The position numbers were made by a program, and so were the translations under genes. A model generated the notes under the pieces. The model was given only the letters and a program-made list of their open reading frames with translations, was not told where the DNA came from and did not search any database. A stretch of 64,000 nucleotides of DNA. Origin: Fructilactobacillus ixorae. Its GTDB lineage: Bacteria; Bacillota; Bacilli; Lactobacillales; Lactobacillaceae. Of this stretch, positions 12,777-22,451 are shown one piece after another. Positions within the stretch are counted from its first letter, which is position 1, and each line of letters opens with the position of its first letter. The DNA lies in NCBI RefSeq assembly GCF_024029915.1, contig NZ_CP097478.1:1-64000 (forward strand), in the 5' to 3' direction.

Positions 12777-14180
12777 ATGAATAACGATGTGTTAATGGAC
12801 CACACGCCACCGCATAGTATTGAAGCGGAAAAGGCGGTCCTGGGTTCACTTTTCTTAGCCCCTGCGTCGTTGCCTGAGGCCATGGAAATTTTACAGGCCG
12901 CTGATTTTTACAAACGAGCTCATCAATTAATTTATCAAGCAATGGTCGACTTAGCGGATCAGGATGAAGGAATTGATGCCGTAACGGTGACCGACCGGTT
13001 AAAAAGTCAGGATCAACTAGAAGACGTTGGGGGCGTTTCAGCGATTGTCGAACTCGCAGAATCGGTTCCAACTGCCGCTAACTTGGGGTATTACGCCAAA
13101 ATCGTGAGTAAAAAGGCGGTCCTGCGGCGGCTAATTCAAACGGCGACTAAGATTGCTACGGATGGTTACGATGAGGATGAAGACCTAGACACGCTCCTAG
13201 ATAACGCGGAACGGGAAATCATGGATGTGTCGGAGGATCGCAATCAGAGTGGCTTTCAACCCATTCGCGATGTCTTGACGCAGGCCTTTGAAAAGATTAA
13301 CGAGTTGTCTGAAAATGGTGGTGACGATGTGACCGGCCTGCCGACCGGTTACAAAGCCTTGGACCAGATGACCACGGGACTCCATCCGGGCGAATTAGTA
13401 ATCTTAGCCGCCCGGCCCGCGGTCGGGAAAACGGCCTTTGCCCTAAACATTGCCCAAAACGTTGGGACGAAGACCAATAAGACGGTAGCATTGTTCAGTT
13501 TGGAAATGAGTGCCGAATCGCTGGTTAACCGGATGCTGTGTGCGGAAGGCAGTATTGATGCCAACCACCTGCGGACCGGGGAACTGAGCTCCGACGAATG
13601 GAATAGTTTAACGGTTGCTATGGGAACGTTATCGAACGCCAAGATTTTTATTGACGATACTCCGGGAGCGCGAATTGCCTCCATCCGGGCGAACTGTCGG
13701 CGGTTGAAGAAGGAAGCCGACCGGGATCCCGATGGTGGCTTGGGCTTAATCGTGATTGACTACCTGCAGTTGATTGAAGGCAGTACCCGGGAAAGTCGGC
13801 AACAAGAGGTGTCTGAAATCTCACGGCAGTTAAAGAAACTTGCCAATGAGTTACAGGTGCCAATTATTGCCTTGTCACAACTGTCCCGGGGCGTGGAACA
13901 ACGGCAGGATAAGCGGCCGGTGCTTTCCGATATTCGAGAATCTGGTTCGATCGAACAGGATGCAGACATTGTCGCCTTCTTGTATCGGGATGATTATTAC
14001 GAACGCGAAGGTGCAACCGAGGACGAGCAGGGGGCGAATGCCCCGGCTTCCGATGATGATAATGTGGGTGAAGTTGAGATTATCATCGAAAAGAACCGTT
14101 CGGGTCCCCGTGGCACGGTTAAACTCTTGTTTGTAAAGTCGTTTAATAAGTTTTCTTCAATTTCATATGCACACGAATAA
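12777..14180 (+). CDS. dnaB: Replicative DNA helicase DnaB
   Basis: Hexameric helicase (DnaC in Bacillus nomenclature) that unwinds DNA ahead of the polymerase. The N-terminal domain starts PPHSIEAEKAVLGSLFL; the RecA-like domain holds Walker A RPAVGKTAF near 213, Walker B LIVIDYLQL near 323, and the arginine-finger segment KNRSGPRGT near 440. No intein interrupts Walker A, a frequent insertion point in this family. At 467 residues it is slightly long because of an acidic stretch near 420. A terminator follows directly. Confidence 0.98.
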   Translation: MNNDVLMDHTPPHSIEAEKAVLGSLFLAPASLPEAMEILQAADFYKRAHQLIYQAMVDLADQDEGIDAVTVTDRLKSQDQLEDVGGVSAIVELAESVPTAANLGYYAKIVSKKAVLRRLIQTATKIATDGYDEDEDLDTLLDNAEREIMDVSEDRNQSGFQPIRDVLTQAFEKINELSENGGDDVTGLPTGYKALDQMTTGLHPGELVILAARPAVGKTAFALNIAQNVGTKTNKTVALFSLEMSAESLVNRMLCAEGSIDANHLRTGELSSDEWNSLTVAMGTLSNAKIFIDDTPGARIASIRANCRRLKKEADRDPDGGLGLIVIDYLQLIEGSTRESRQQEVSEISRQLKKLANELQVPIIALSQLSRGVEQRQDKRPVLSDIRESGSIEQDADIVAFLYRDDYYEREGATEDEQGANAPASDDDNVGEVEIIIEKNRSGPRGTVKLLFVKSFNKFSSISYAHE

Positions 14181-14207
14181 CAGGATCCGAGGGGATGCTG
14201 TTTTTTT
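14179..14207 (+). terminator. Terminator after dnaB
   Basis: AACAGGATCC (14179-14188) pairs with GGATGCTGTT (14193-14202), one G-G mismatch, then seven T. Confidence 0.8.
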
Positions 14208-14217
14208 GGTTAATTAA

Positions 14218-14246
14218 TTGACTATTGCAGGTGGCTTCGGTATGAT
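14218..14246 (+). promoter_or_regulatory. Promoter of guaC
   Basis: TTGACT (14218-14223), 17-bp spacer, TATGAT (14241-14246). No purine riboswitch is visible in the short leader. Confidence 0.8.
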
Positions 14247-14310
14247 ATGGAAGGTCCGCGAATGAAAGAATTTAAATAAAGATTAATGTTCGTGAATAGG
14301 AGAGAAAAGC

Positions 14311-15282
14311 ATGGAAGTATTTGATTATAATGACATTCAATTGATTCCCAACAAGTGTATTGTCAATTCCCGGAGTGAATGCGATACAACGGTGGAATTT
14401 GGGGGACGACAGTTTAAACTCCCCGTGGTTCCGGCGAACATGCAAACCGTGATTAACGAAGAATTGGCCGTTTCGCTAGCACAAAACGGGTATTTTTACG
14501 TAATGCACCGGTTCCAACCGGAAGCCCGGCACGATTTTATTAGACGGATGCACGACCAGAATTTATTTGCGTCAATTAGCGTCGGCGTAAAGCCCGCTGA
14601 ATATGATTTCATTGCGAGCTTAGCGGCCGATGACTTACAACCAGAATACATTACCATCGACATTGCCCACGGGTACTCCGATTCCGTCATTAAAATGATT
14701 AAATACATTAAGGAACAGTTACCCACGGCGTTTGTAATTGCCGGCAACGTGGGGACTCCTGAGGGAGTTCGGGCCTTAGAAAATGCTGGAGCTGATGCCA
14801 CCAAGGTGGGCGTAGGTCCTGGGAAGGCTTGCATTACAAAGGTCAAGACTGGCTTTGGAACTGGGGGCTGGCAGTTAGCGGCGATCCGGTATTGTGCTAA
14901 AGCTGCGCAAAAACCAATTGTGGCCGATGGTGGAATTCGGACGGATGGCGACATTGCGAAGTCTCTACGGTTTGGAGCCACAATGTGTATGATTGGCTCG
15001 CTGTTTGCGGGGCACTTAGAATCACCCGGAAAAGAAGTTGAAGAAGCTGGCCAGAAGTATAAGGAATACTTTGGCTCGGCGTCGGAATACCAAAAGGGTG
15101 CCTACCATAACGTGGAAGGCAAGAAATTACTGGTGCCGTATCAGGGGAGCATCTACGATACGCTGCAAGAAATGAAGGAAGACTTGCAATCTTCAATCTC
15201 CTACGCCGGTGGTCGTGATTTAAAGGCGCTCCGGACGGTTGATTACGTAATTGTGAAAGATACGATTTATAACGGTGATTAG
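14311..15282 (+). CDS. guaC: GMP reductase
   Basis: Converts GMP to IMP with NADPH and releases ammonia, balancing guanine and adenine nucleotides. It is an IMPDH/GMPR-type TIM barrel of 323 residues with the active-site loop [18 protein letters not shown]; Cys174 is the catalytic cysteine. Absence of CBS domains and the short length separate it from IMP dehydrogenase, and ITKVKTG fits the bacterial GuaC type. It is a single-gene transcript between its own promoter and a terminator, with a parS copy just after the stop. Confidence 0.95.
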   Translation: MEVFDYNDIQLIPNKCIVNSRSECDTTVEFGGRQFKLPVVPANMQTVINEELAVSLAQNGYFYVMHRFQPEARHDFIRRMHDQNLFASISVGVKPAEYDFIASLAADDLQPEYITIDIAHGYSDSVIKMIKYIKEQLPTAFVIAGNVGTPEGVRALENAGADATKVGVGPGKACITKVKTGFGTGGWQLAAIRYCAKAAQKPIVADGGIRTDGDIAKSLRFGATMCMIGSLFAGHLESPGKEVEEAGQKYKEYFGSASEYQKGAYHNVEGKKLLVPYQGSIYDTLQEMKEDLQSSISYAGGRDLKALRTVDYVIVKDTIYNGD

Positions 15283-15293
15283 GTCGGGCGGTT

Positions 15294-15309
15294 TGTTTCA
15301 TGTGAAACA
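15294..15309 (+). other. parS: parS site 2 (after guaC)
   Basis: Exact copy of the 16-base site at 6179. Flanking CGGTTTG and CAAACCG extend the dyad. Confidence 0.85.
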
Positions 15310-15321
15310 AACCGACCCGCT

Positions 15322-15363
15322 CAGTGAAAAGAGCATCCCAGTTATGGGGTGCTCTTTTCGCTG
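15322..15363 (+). terminator. Terminator after guaC
   Basis: Long imperfect hairpin, CAGTGAAAAGAGCATCCC with GGGGTGCTCTTTTCGCTG. A T-rich stretch follows near 15382. Confidence 0.75.
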
Positions 15364-15421
15364 AATTTGCAATTTCCGCATTTTTTTTGTATTTTGGAAA
15401 GGAAGAGGAGAATCCAAACCA

Positions 15422-16366
15422 ATGAAAAAATCATTAATATACGTTTTACTTTCAACGGTGTTATTTAGTTTAATGGAAATTGCCTTGAAAGCAGCGGGGA
15501 ACCAATTTAACCCGATTCAGTTGAACCTGATTCGGTTTACCCTCGGGGGCTTGGTGATCCTGCCCTTTGCCGTCGCGCACTTAAAAAAGCAACGCCGGCG
15601 CATTAAAATCGCCGATTGGAAGTTCTTTTCTCTCACCGGTTTTTTGTGTGTCGTCATTTCCATGACGCTCTACCAACTGGCGATTGAATACGGAGAACCG
15701 GCCATCGTCGCCGTTCTGTTTAGTTGTAATCCGGTCTTTGCGTTAATCTTTGCGTACCTGATTCTGCATGAGAACGTGTCACGAACGGACATTATTTCGT
15801 TGGTTCTCTCCGTGATTGGGTTACTGGTAATCGTGGATCCTTTTAAGTTAACGGACCCGCTCGGAATTTTCTTTGCCATCCTGGCGGCCGCAACGTTTGG
15901 GTTTTATAGCATCATGTCGCAAGCTGCCTCCCTGCGGGTGGAACTTGACGGGGTCGTAATGACCAGCTTCACCTTTATTGCAGGAGCACTGGAGTTACTG
16001 GTGATTATTCTAATCACGAAACTACCGCCAGTGGCGGCGGGCATGCGTTCCGTGAGCTGGTTAAAACCATTTGCGGCGATTCCCATCCTTACCAACGTGA
16101 ACTTACCAAACCTCTGGATCTTACTGTTTGTTGGGGTCGCAGTTACAGGTGGGGGCTTTGCTTTTTACTTCCTCGCCCTACAAGAAGGGGGCGTTACGAT
16201 GGCCTCACTGGTGTTCTTCTTTAAACCGGTGCTCTCACCAATCTTCGCCTTCTTCCTAATCGGGGAAAACATTAGCTTGCCAACCATCATCGGGGTTGCC
16301 ATTATTATTGTTAGTTCGTTGATTACCCTGTACGGATATCGGATTGACGTGAAATCAAGCGAATAA
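15422..16366 (+). CDS. EamA-family (DMT superfamily) transporter
   Basis: Inner-membrane permease of the drug/metabolite superfamily. About ten hydrophobic segments in two repeats (each starting a new EamA unit, at about 1-140 and 150-300) are visible. The second-repeat signature GGGFAFYFLALQEGGVTMASL fits the family. Substrates of such proteins are usually amino acids or metabolites leaving the cell, but nothing here fixes the substrate. Start ATG 15422 follows a weak GAGGAG. Convergent with the MenA-like gene, sharing a bidirectional terminator. Confidence 0.85.
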   Translation: MKKSLIYVLLSTVLFSLMEIALKAAGNQFNPIQLNLIRFTLGGLVILPFAVAHLKKQRRRIKIADWKFFSLTGFLCVVISMTLYQLAIEYGEPAIVAVLFSCNPVFALIFAYLILHENVSRTDIISLVLSVIGLLVIVDPFKLTDPLGIFFAILAAATFGFYSIMSQAASLRVELDGVVMTSFTFIAGALELLVIILITKLPPVAAGMRSVSWLKPFAAIPILTNVNLPNLWILLFVGVAVTGGGFAFYFLALQEGGVTMASLVFFFKPVLSPIFAFFLIGENISLPTIIGVAIIIVSSLITLYGYRIDVKSSE

Positions 16367-16401
16367 AAAAGCGTGTTGCAGTTTCTGCAACACGCTTTTT
16401 A
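16366..16401. terminator. Bidirectional terminator
   Basis: AAAAAGCGTGTTGCA and TGCAACACGCTTTTT form a 15-bp stem with A and T runs on both sides. It serves the converging EamA and prenyltransferase genes. Confidence 0.95.
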
Positions 16402-16402
16402 G

Positions 16403-17317
16403 TTAGACCTGAAACAGGATAAAAATGATGGTGGCCACCACGACCGCGAGGGTAATGGCAATGTCATTGCGAATTGTCAGGACAAAGGTTTTTTCTTTAC
16501 TTTGCACTGCCCAGAAGCGGCGGGTATTTTTGATTACTAACGGAATCGTCACCACGACTAGAATCGTGGAAAACGGTAACCAGTTCAGGCAAATAGCGGC
16601 AACCACGCAAAGATAACCAATCAGGTAGTTAAGGGCGTAGAAACGCAGCGTTCCTTCTTTTCCGAGGTAATTAACGCTCGTAAAGCGGTGAAACTTAACG
16701 TCTTCGTCGTAATCGCAAAGGTTGTTAGCCAGACTGATGTTAGCGATGGCACACACGGCAATGCCGGCCACCAGAATCATTTCACCGGCAATGCTCCAGC
16801 TGTATTGGCCGGCGGAAATGTTAATTAAGACGGCGGCGAGCGAGATGATGTAGCCCATAATGATCCCAGAGGCGACGTCACCGAGGGGACCATTTTGAAT
16901 GGGGTGCGGGCCCCCACTGTACAGGTAGCCAACGGCTGCCCCAGTTAACCCGAGCAGTAAAATGACGGGACTTGTCCGCAGCACCAACCAGAGAGCCAAT
17001 AGTGCGCCCAAGGCGGTTAGTCCGTAAATGGCCCACTTTAAATGCCGAGCTTCAGTCTCATCCTGAACCTTGGTGAAGATTCCATCCGCTTTTTGGTTGA
17101 GGTGATACTTGACCGCCTTTTTGTAGTCCTTATAGGTATCAAAGAGGTTAACGATAATCTGCATCAGGCAGGTAATTAAAAAGAAAATAACACTGTTTAA
17201 GACGTTCAGTTTTTGGTAGCGAAAGAGGGCAAATAAGATCCCCAGGCAAAACGGTAGAACGGATGCGATTAACGAGTGTAGGCGTGTGATTTTTGCAATT
17301 TGCTGCCACTTTTTCAT
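16403..17317 (-). CDS. UbiA-family prenyltransferase, MenA-like
   Basis: Integral-membrane enzyme attaching a polyprenyl chain to an aromatic ring, probably the 1,4-dihydroxy-2-naphthoate step of menaquinone synthesis. It has 304 residues with about eight or nine hydrophobic helices. The two aspartate-rich motifs sit at NLFDTYKDYKK (about 57-67) and NLCDYDEDVKFHRF (about 200-213), the usual prenyl-diphosphate sites. No other menaquinone genes are nearby. In lactobacilli lone menA genes are thought to use imported quinone precursors; that is inference here. Start ATG 17317 follows AAAGGAGCG. Confidence 0.8.
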   Translation of the reverse strand: MKKWQQIAKITRLHSLIASVLPFCLGILFALFRYQKLNVLNSVIFFLITCLMQIIVNLFDTYKDYKKAVKYHLNQKADGIFTKVQDETEARHLKWAIYGLTALGALLALWLVLRTSPVILLLGLTGAAVGYLYSGGPHPIQNGPLGDVASGIIMGYIISLAAVLINISAGQYSWSIAGEMILVAGIAVCAIANISLANNLCDYDEDVKFHRFTSVNYLGKEGTLRFYALNYLIGYLCVVAAICLNWLPFSTILVVVTIPLVIKNTRRFWAVQSKEKTFVLTIRNDIAITLAVVVATIIFILFQV

Positions 17318-17392
17318 GAGTTGGTTCGCTCCTTTTTAAAATTAAAGTCCCTTTTATTGTAACCCACCCGGTTGGCTAGCGAAAAATGAGCA

Positions 17393-17423
17393 TAAAAAAA
17401 GAACGACCATTATAGTCGTTCTG
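17393..17423 (-). terminator. Terminator of tRNA-Lys
   Basis: GAACGAC (17401-17407) and GTCGTTC (17416-17422) form the stem; on the minus strand it is followed by seven T. Confidence 0.85.
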
Positions 17424-17428
17424 TAAAA

Positions 17429-17501
17429 TGGGCAGTCAGGGGATCGAACCCTGGACCCACGGATTAAGAGTCCGTTGCTCTGCCAGCTGAGCTAACTGCC
17501 C
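17429..17501 (-). tRNA. tRNA-Lys (anticodon CUU)
   Basis: 73-base cloverleaf on the minus strand. Acceptor GGGCAGT pairs with ACTGCCC before discriminator A. The D-arm (GCTCAGCTGGCAGAGC), a 7-base anticodon loop CTCTTAA and T-loop GTTCGATCC are canonical. CCA is not encoded. It stands alone with its own terminator, opposite in orientation to walR. Confidence 0.97.
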
Positions 17502-17621
17502 AAATCAAAAGTACATGTATTATATTAGCATAGGCACATTAGTGGTGCAACACTTTTTTCGAAAAAAATCGCAACGGCGATGGACCGACTTGGTCGCAAA
17601 GCGGAGCCTGCTCTAGAGGTG

Positions 17622-17630
17622 TGATATACT
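17622..17630 (+). promoter_or_regulatory. Extended -10 promoter of the wal operon
   Basis: TGA-TATACT (17622-17630) is an extended -10 with no clear -35, about 80 bases before walR. Confidence 0.6.
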
Positions 17631-17708
17631 AAGTTTTGATTGAGCAGTTAAATAAGTCTTGATCAATTCTGGATTGAAACCGAAAAAATGGTAGGAGCAT
17701 TGATAATC

Positions 17709-18422
17709 ATGGCCAAAATATTAGTTGTTGATGACGAAAAACCAATTACAGACATTGAAAAATTTAGTTTAGAAAAAGAAGGATACGAGGTTATCGTCGC
17801 CTACGATGGTGAGGAAGCCCTCGCCAAGGTCGAAGATGATCATCCGGACCTAGTGATTTTAGACCTGATGCTGCCGAAAATGGACGGGCTAGAGGTCGCC
17901 AAGGAGATTCGCAAGACCCACGACATGCCCATCATCATGGTTACGGCTAAGGACTCGGAGTTAGACAAGGTCCTGGGCCTAGAAATTGGGGCTGATGATT
18001 ACGTGACGAAACCCTTTTCTAACCGCGAACTGGTTGCCCGGGTGAAGGCGAACTTGCGTCGCCAATCGGTGGCAACGGAAGCCGCGGGTCCCGCAGCGGG
18101 AGAAAATCAGGACCTGACGATTGGCAACCTGACCATTCACCCCGATTCCTATTCGGTAACGAAGGACGGGGCGCCGGTTGATTTAACCCACCGGGAGTTT
18201 GAACTAATTCACTACCTCGCTCAGCACAGTGGTCAGGTGATGACCCGGGAACACCTCTTACAAACGGTGTGGGGCTATGACTACTTTGGGGACGTGCGGA
18301 CTGTGGACGTTACCGTCCGTCGGTTACGGGAAAAAATTGAGGATGATCCTAGTCATCCGCAGTGGTTGGTAACCCGGCGCGGCGTTGGTTATTACGTCCG
18401 CGATACACCGGACGCCCAGTAA
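17709..18422 (+). CDS. walR: Response regulator WalR (YycF)
   Basis: OmpR-family regulator, essential in most Bacillota, controlling cell-wall hydrolases. The receiver domain (residues 2-115) has the acidic pair DDEK, the phospho-acceptor Asp in [14 protein letters not shown], and the conserved TAKD and KPF positions. The winged-helix domain (about 130-232) ends RGVGYYV. Start ATG 17709 is preceded by AGGAG 11 bases away; the upstream in-frame ATG at 17688 adds seven residues not found in the family. First gene of walRKHIJ. Confidence 0.97.
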   Translation: MAKILVVDDEKPITDIEKFSLEKEGYEVIVAYDGEEALAKVEDDHPDLVILDLMLPKMDGLEVAKEIRKTHDMPIIMVTAKDSELDKVLGLEIGADDYVTKPFSNRELVARVKANLRRQSVATEAAGPAAGENQDLTIGNLTIHPDSYSVTKDGAPVDLTHREFELIHYLAQHSGQVMTREHLLQTVWGYDYFGDVRTVDVTVRRLREKIEDDPSHPQWLVTRRGVGYYVRDTPDAQ

Positions 18423-18452
18423 TTTAAGCACTGATACTGAAGGAGCAGCAGA

Positions 18453-20297
18453 ATGGCTCAAAAATGGAAGTTCTTTAAATCCATTCACTTTAAAATTGCG
18501 CTGGTGTTCGTGCTGATGATGCTGCTAACGCTGGAAACCGTGGGCGCCGTGTTTGTGCGGCAGTTGGAGTACCAAAATCTCAACACGTTTAAAGCATCGT
18601 TGCAACTGAAACCGTACATCAATACGTCGTTAAAAAAACAACTCGCCAGTCGCAACCAAATTAAGGCAAATAAGCAAATTCAAACGATTCTGCAGGATGC
18701 CGATATTAGTAATAACGCAGAGGTCACTGTGGTTGATGCCCGGGGTAACATCCGGGGAACTAACCAAAATAACGAACAGTCGTTGGTCGGACAGAAAAAC
18801 ACCGACGGCGACGTTAAGAGTGCCCTGTACAGTAGTAAGACGATTGAAAAAACGACCTCGAGTAACAATAATCGGTATTATGTGTTGGTAACGCCGCTGA
18901 TTAACAGCGCTAAAAATCAGAACAATATCGAGGGGGTCGTTTACATTCGGGCGAACCTTAGTCAGGTTTACCACAACATTAATAACATCACGATTATTTA
19001 CCTGTTTGCCGCGGTGCTGTCGATTATTCTAGGGTTACTATTGACCCTCATTATCTCGCGGGCAATCACGAAACCGATTGACGAATTGAAACGCCAAACC
19101 GAACAAATTGCCCGGGGGGATTATTCGGGGCACGTGCAGGTCTACGGCAACGACGAATTAGGCCAACTGGCGCATGCCGTTAATAACCTGTCGGTACAGG
19201 TGGAAGAGTCTCAGGAATCGACAGAGTCCGAACGGCGCCGACTGGATTCCGTGTTGGATAACATGACCGACGGCGTGGTAGCTACCGATCGGCGTGGCCT
19301 CGTTACCATCGTTAACGACGAAGCGCTCGAGTTACTGGGCACCACCAAGCAGGCGGTCGTTGGCAAACCAATTTTGCAGGTGTTAAATTTACAGGATCAG
19401 TTTAACTTGCGGGATTTAATTGAAGATCCGGGGCAGGTGTACCTAGACTTTTCGACTCCAGAACGGCGCTTGATTCTATCGGCGCACTTTTCTTTAATTC
19501 AACGAAAGTCCGGCTTTATTAATGGGTTGGTTTGCGTGTTCCACGATGTTACCGCCCAACAAAAAATTGATGAGGACCGCCGCCAGTTTGTGTCAAACGT
19601 CTCCCACGAACTGCGCACCCCGTTAACCAGTGTGCATTCTTACTTAGAGGCGCTCTCGGACGGGGCCTGGGAAGATCCCGAATTAGCACCGAAGTTTTTA
19701 AACGTGACGCAGGATGAAACGGATCGGATGATTCGGATGATTAATGACTTGTTGACGTTGTCACGGATGGATTCGGGAACCCAGAAGTATAATACCGAGC
19801 TCGTCAACATTAACAAGTTGTTTAACTACATCCTGGACCGGTTTGATATGATTGTGAAAAATGATGCTGAGAAACCCTACCGGATTAAGCGCGAATTTAC
19901 GCACCAAGATTTATGGGCCGAGGTCGATCCCGACCGCTTCACCCAGGTGCTCGATAACGTGATGAACAATGCGGTGAAGTATTCGCCGGACGGGGGCACG
20001 ATTACTTGTCGGCTGTATGAGAATCATAATCGGATCGTCTTGAGTATCAGTGACCAAGGCCTCGGGATGCCCCAGAGTGCGTTAAAACACATTTTTGACC
20101 GGTTCTACCGGGTGGATAAAGCGCGGTCTCGGGCGCAAGGGGGCAGTGGCCTCGGCTTAGCGATTTCAAAGGAAATCATCGAATCGTTTGGTGGTGACAT
20201 TCGGGTAGCAAGTACGGAAGGAAAGGGTTCGACTTTCTATATCTCCCTTCCGTATGAACCAATTGAGGAGGATCTCTGGGATGATGGAGAAGCTTAA
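18453..20297 (+). CDS. walK: Sensor histidine kinase WalK (YycG)
   Basis: Membrane kinase partner of WalR. Order: membrane helix (about 12-35), extracellular sensor region (about 36-175), second helix (about 178-200), HAMP (about 202-255), PAS (about 265-365), HisKA with phospho-acceptor His385 in VSHELRTPLTS, and HATPase with DQGLGMPQ and GGSGLGLAISKEI. 614 residues is typical for lactobacilli. Nothing is missing. It overlaps walH by 17 bases, indicating tight coupling of the operon. Confidence 0.97.
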   Translation: MAQKWKFFKSIHFKIALVFVLMMLLTLETVGAVFVRQLEYQNLNTFKASLQLKPYINTSLKKQLASRNQIKANKQIQTILQDADISNNAEVTVVDARGNIRGTNQNNEQSLVGQKNTDGDVKSALYSSKTIEKTTSSNNNRYYVLVTPLINSAKNQNNIEGVVYIRANLSQVYHNINNITIIYLFAAVLSIILGLLLTLIISRAITKPIDELKRQTEQIARGDYSGHVQVYGNDELGQLAHAVNNLSVQVEESQESTESERRRLDSVLDNMTDGVVATDRRGLVTIVNDEALELLGTTKQAVVGKPILQVLNLQDQFNLRDLIEDPGQVYLDFSTPERRLILSAHFSLIQRKSGFINGLVCVFHDVTAQQKIDEDRRQFVSNVSHELRTPLTSVHSYLEALSDGAWEDPELAPKFLNVTQDETDRMIRMINDLLTLSRMDSGTQKYNTELVNINKLFNYILDRFDMIVKNDAEKPYRIKREFTHQDLWAEVDPDRFTQVLDNVMNNAVKYSPDGGTITCRLYENHNRIVLSISDQGLGMPQSALKHIFDRFYRVDKARSRAQGGSGLGLAISKEIIESFGGDIRVASTEGKGSTFYISLPYEPIEEDLWDDGEA

Positions 20298-21606
20298 ACG
20301 CTATTTTTTACCAGTTGCGCTAGCAATCGCCGTCCTGATTAGTGTCGGTCTGTCGGTTTCTTTACTGACGAATCCAGCTCGCTTTAGCAGTCGGACTCAT
20401 CAAAATCGGGCCGTTGCTCTTCATAACGACGCGAACGTGCGCCCGCTACAGGACGTATATTCTCCCCTGCGGGTCATCAAAACGAATCAGCACCACCAAC
20501 AAACCATGTTGACGTCATCAACTGTCAACCTAGTGGGGACGATTGTAAAACAGCTCCGGGGGACCCAGATGACCGATTTACATCGGATTAGTACTAAGCA
20601 TGAGCAGCGGTATTTTGACGTCTTAAACCAGCCGAATTCAATCATGTTGAATTACAATAACGCCCTCGCGGGACAGATGTTAGGACAGGTTTTAAAGCAA
20701 CCGCAGCTCTTTGCAAAGCAGCTGAAGGTGCAACGGATTGTGATTCCGCTGAACGAGAAGGGGAAACTTTACTTTTTAACCGATCAGAATTATCAAGTGT
20801 ACGAAGCCTCCGTGCAGCAACTGAACCTCGCCCGCCTAAAACGGACGTTGCAACATGACGTAGCTAGTAATCGGGTGGAAATCCGGGCCCTTAACAACAA
20901 ACCATTCTTGTACTTCCCGCACGCTGTCCAGCTCAAAGACTACGGGTACATGCTGCAGGAACAATCCCAGTCCACCTACCTAAGTCGAATCATTGGCAAT
21001 AGTACGGATACGACTGTCAAACACCATCAGGGTGAAACGACCTATGCTTCTGCGAACCAGGAGCTGACCTTTTCGGCCAATGATGACGTTACCTACAATA
21101 ACTTTCGGCCGCAAAAAGCGGTTAAAACGGAGGAAGATGCGCTCCAGGTGGCGTACCACAACGCGGTTCAGCTTGGGGTCCCCCTAGCGGCATCGCAGTT
21201 TGATGCTTACCAGGCGCAGAATAAGACGGTCAGCTATCGCTCCTTTATCGATGGCTTCCCCATCTTTGGCAATCAGCAACTGGGGAATTACGCCTATCAG
21301 TATGTGAACGGGGCTTCGGAACGTTACCAATTCTCCCTGCGTGATTTTCAAATTCCGGTGCCAACTGATGAACAGCAGACCACGCTTCCGAGCAGTAAGA
21401 CCATGTTAGCCCAACTGGCCCAGGCTAATGTTGACACGAAGCGGATTAGTAACGTGCAAATTGGGTACCAAATTGTGCCCAATGACGAGCATAAGTTACT
21501 AGTACTGCTACGACCCAGCTGGTTCGTAAAGTATGATAACCAGTGGGTTAATTACGTCGACTTGCAACAGGGGAACGTTACTAAGGCCCGAAAGGAGAGC
21601 TTCTAA
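20281..21606 (+). CDS. walH: Two-component system regulatory protein WalH (YycH)
   Basis: Single-pass membrane protein that modulates WalK through its transmembrane helix. A helix at about 10-30 (LPVALAIAVLISVGLSVSLL) is followed by a large extracellular region of about 400 residues, as in the family. ATG 20281 has GAGGAGG (20265-20271) 9 bases upstream inside the walK end; ATG 20284 is the alternative. The stop shares its last base with the walI start. Family call rests on position, topology and length. Confidence 0.88.
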   Translation: MMEKLKRYFLPVALAIAVLISVGLSVSLLTNPARFSSRTHQNRAVALHNDANVRPLQDVYSPLRVIKTNQHHQQTMLTSSTVNLVGTIVKQLRGTQMTDLHRISTKHEQRYFDVLNQPNSIMLNYNNALAGQMLGQVLKQPQLFAKQLKVQRIVIPLNEKGKLYFLTDQNYQVYEASVQQLNLARLKRTLQHDVASNRVEIRALNNKPFLYFPHAVQLKDYGYMLQEQSQSTYLSRIIGNSTDTTVKHHQGETTYASANQELTFSANDDVTYNNFRPQKAVKTEEDALQVAYHNAVQLGVPLAASQFDAYQAQNKTVSYRSFIDGFPIFGNQQLGNYAYQYVNGASERYQFSLRDFQIPVPTDEQQTTLPSSKTMLAQLAQANVDTKRISNVQIGYQIVPNDEHKLLVLLRPSWFVKYDNQWVNYVDLQQGNVTKARKESF

Positions 21607-22451
21607 TGAATTTTAAACGAATTCAGGGAATCTTCTTAATTGCTTTCATTGTGATTGACGTTTTTTTATTCATGATGACTAAGAATAGTAAGGTTCAAGA
21701 TGACAGTGCGAACGCTGGCAATGTGAATACCACCATTATCAAAGACATGAAACGGGACAACATTACGGTGGGTTCCTTGAGTACGGCTAAGCACACGGGT
21801 TACTATTTGTCGGCTGAACCGCAGACGGATTTTGGTCCCCGGTTGGCAACGTTAAAAAATCAGAACGCGCGCAGTGAGAACGGGACAATCGTTAGTGATT
21901 TGCGGACGCCCGTGAAGGTTGCTGCAACGCATCCGGAGCGGACGCTCACCAAGTTGCTGCGGAAGCGGCCCGGGTTTGTGCTGGACGCTAAGCAGTATCG
22001 GTATGATCCGGATTTATCCACCAAGACCAAGGTGGTTTATGCCCAACAAAGTCCAGCGGGCCCCTTCTTCTCTGCAAACGCACAACTGACGTTTAGCATT
22101 GTGAACCAACGGGTGATTGGTTATACCCAACGGGAACTTGGAAACGTCAAGATTCTGCATGATAAAGCGGACCTAATTACGGAGGAACGGGCGGTGATTA
22201 GTTTGTATCAATATAACGAGTTACCGAATAACGCCAAGATTTTGTGGACCAAGCTAGCGTATACCCGCTTCTTAGAATTAAGTGGTAAGGAAGTTTATAT
22301 TCCGACCTGGGTCATTGCGATGAACACGAAGTCGAATCCGAAGGTGCAAATTAAACGGATTAATGCCCTGAACGGGGCTTCGTTTAATACGGAAAAGGTG
22401 CAAGAACAACCAAACGGAACTGCGAAAGTGGAAAGCGTGAAAAACGAATGA
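21606..22451 (+). CDS. walI: Two-component system regulatory protein WalI (YycI)
   Basis: Second membrane modulator of WalK, acting in complex with WalH. The N-terminus MNFKRIQGIFLIAFIVIDVFLFMM gives the single helix and matches the family opening; the remaining 250 residues are extracellular. The start overlaps the walH stop (TAATG). The final four bases overlap walJ (ATGA), so all three accessory genes are translationally coupled. Confidence 0.88.
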   Translation: MNFKRIQGIFLIAFIVIDVFLFMMTKNSKVQDDSANAGNVNTTIIKDMKRDNITVGSLSTAKHTGYYLSAEPQTDFGPRLATLKNQNARSENGTIVSDLRTPVKVAATHPERTLTKLLRKRPGFVLDAKQYRYDPDLSTKTKVVYAQQSPAGPFFSANAQLTFSIVNQRVIGYTQRELGNVKILHDKADLITEERAVISLYQYNELPNNAKILWTKLAYTRFLELSGKEVYIPTWVIAMNTKSNPKVQIKRINALNGASFNTEKVQEQPNGTAKVESVKNE

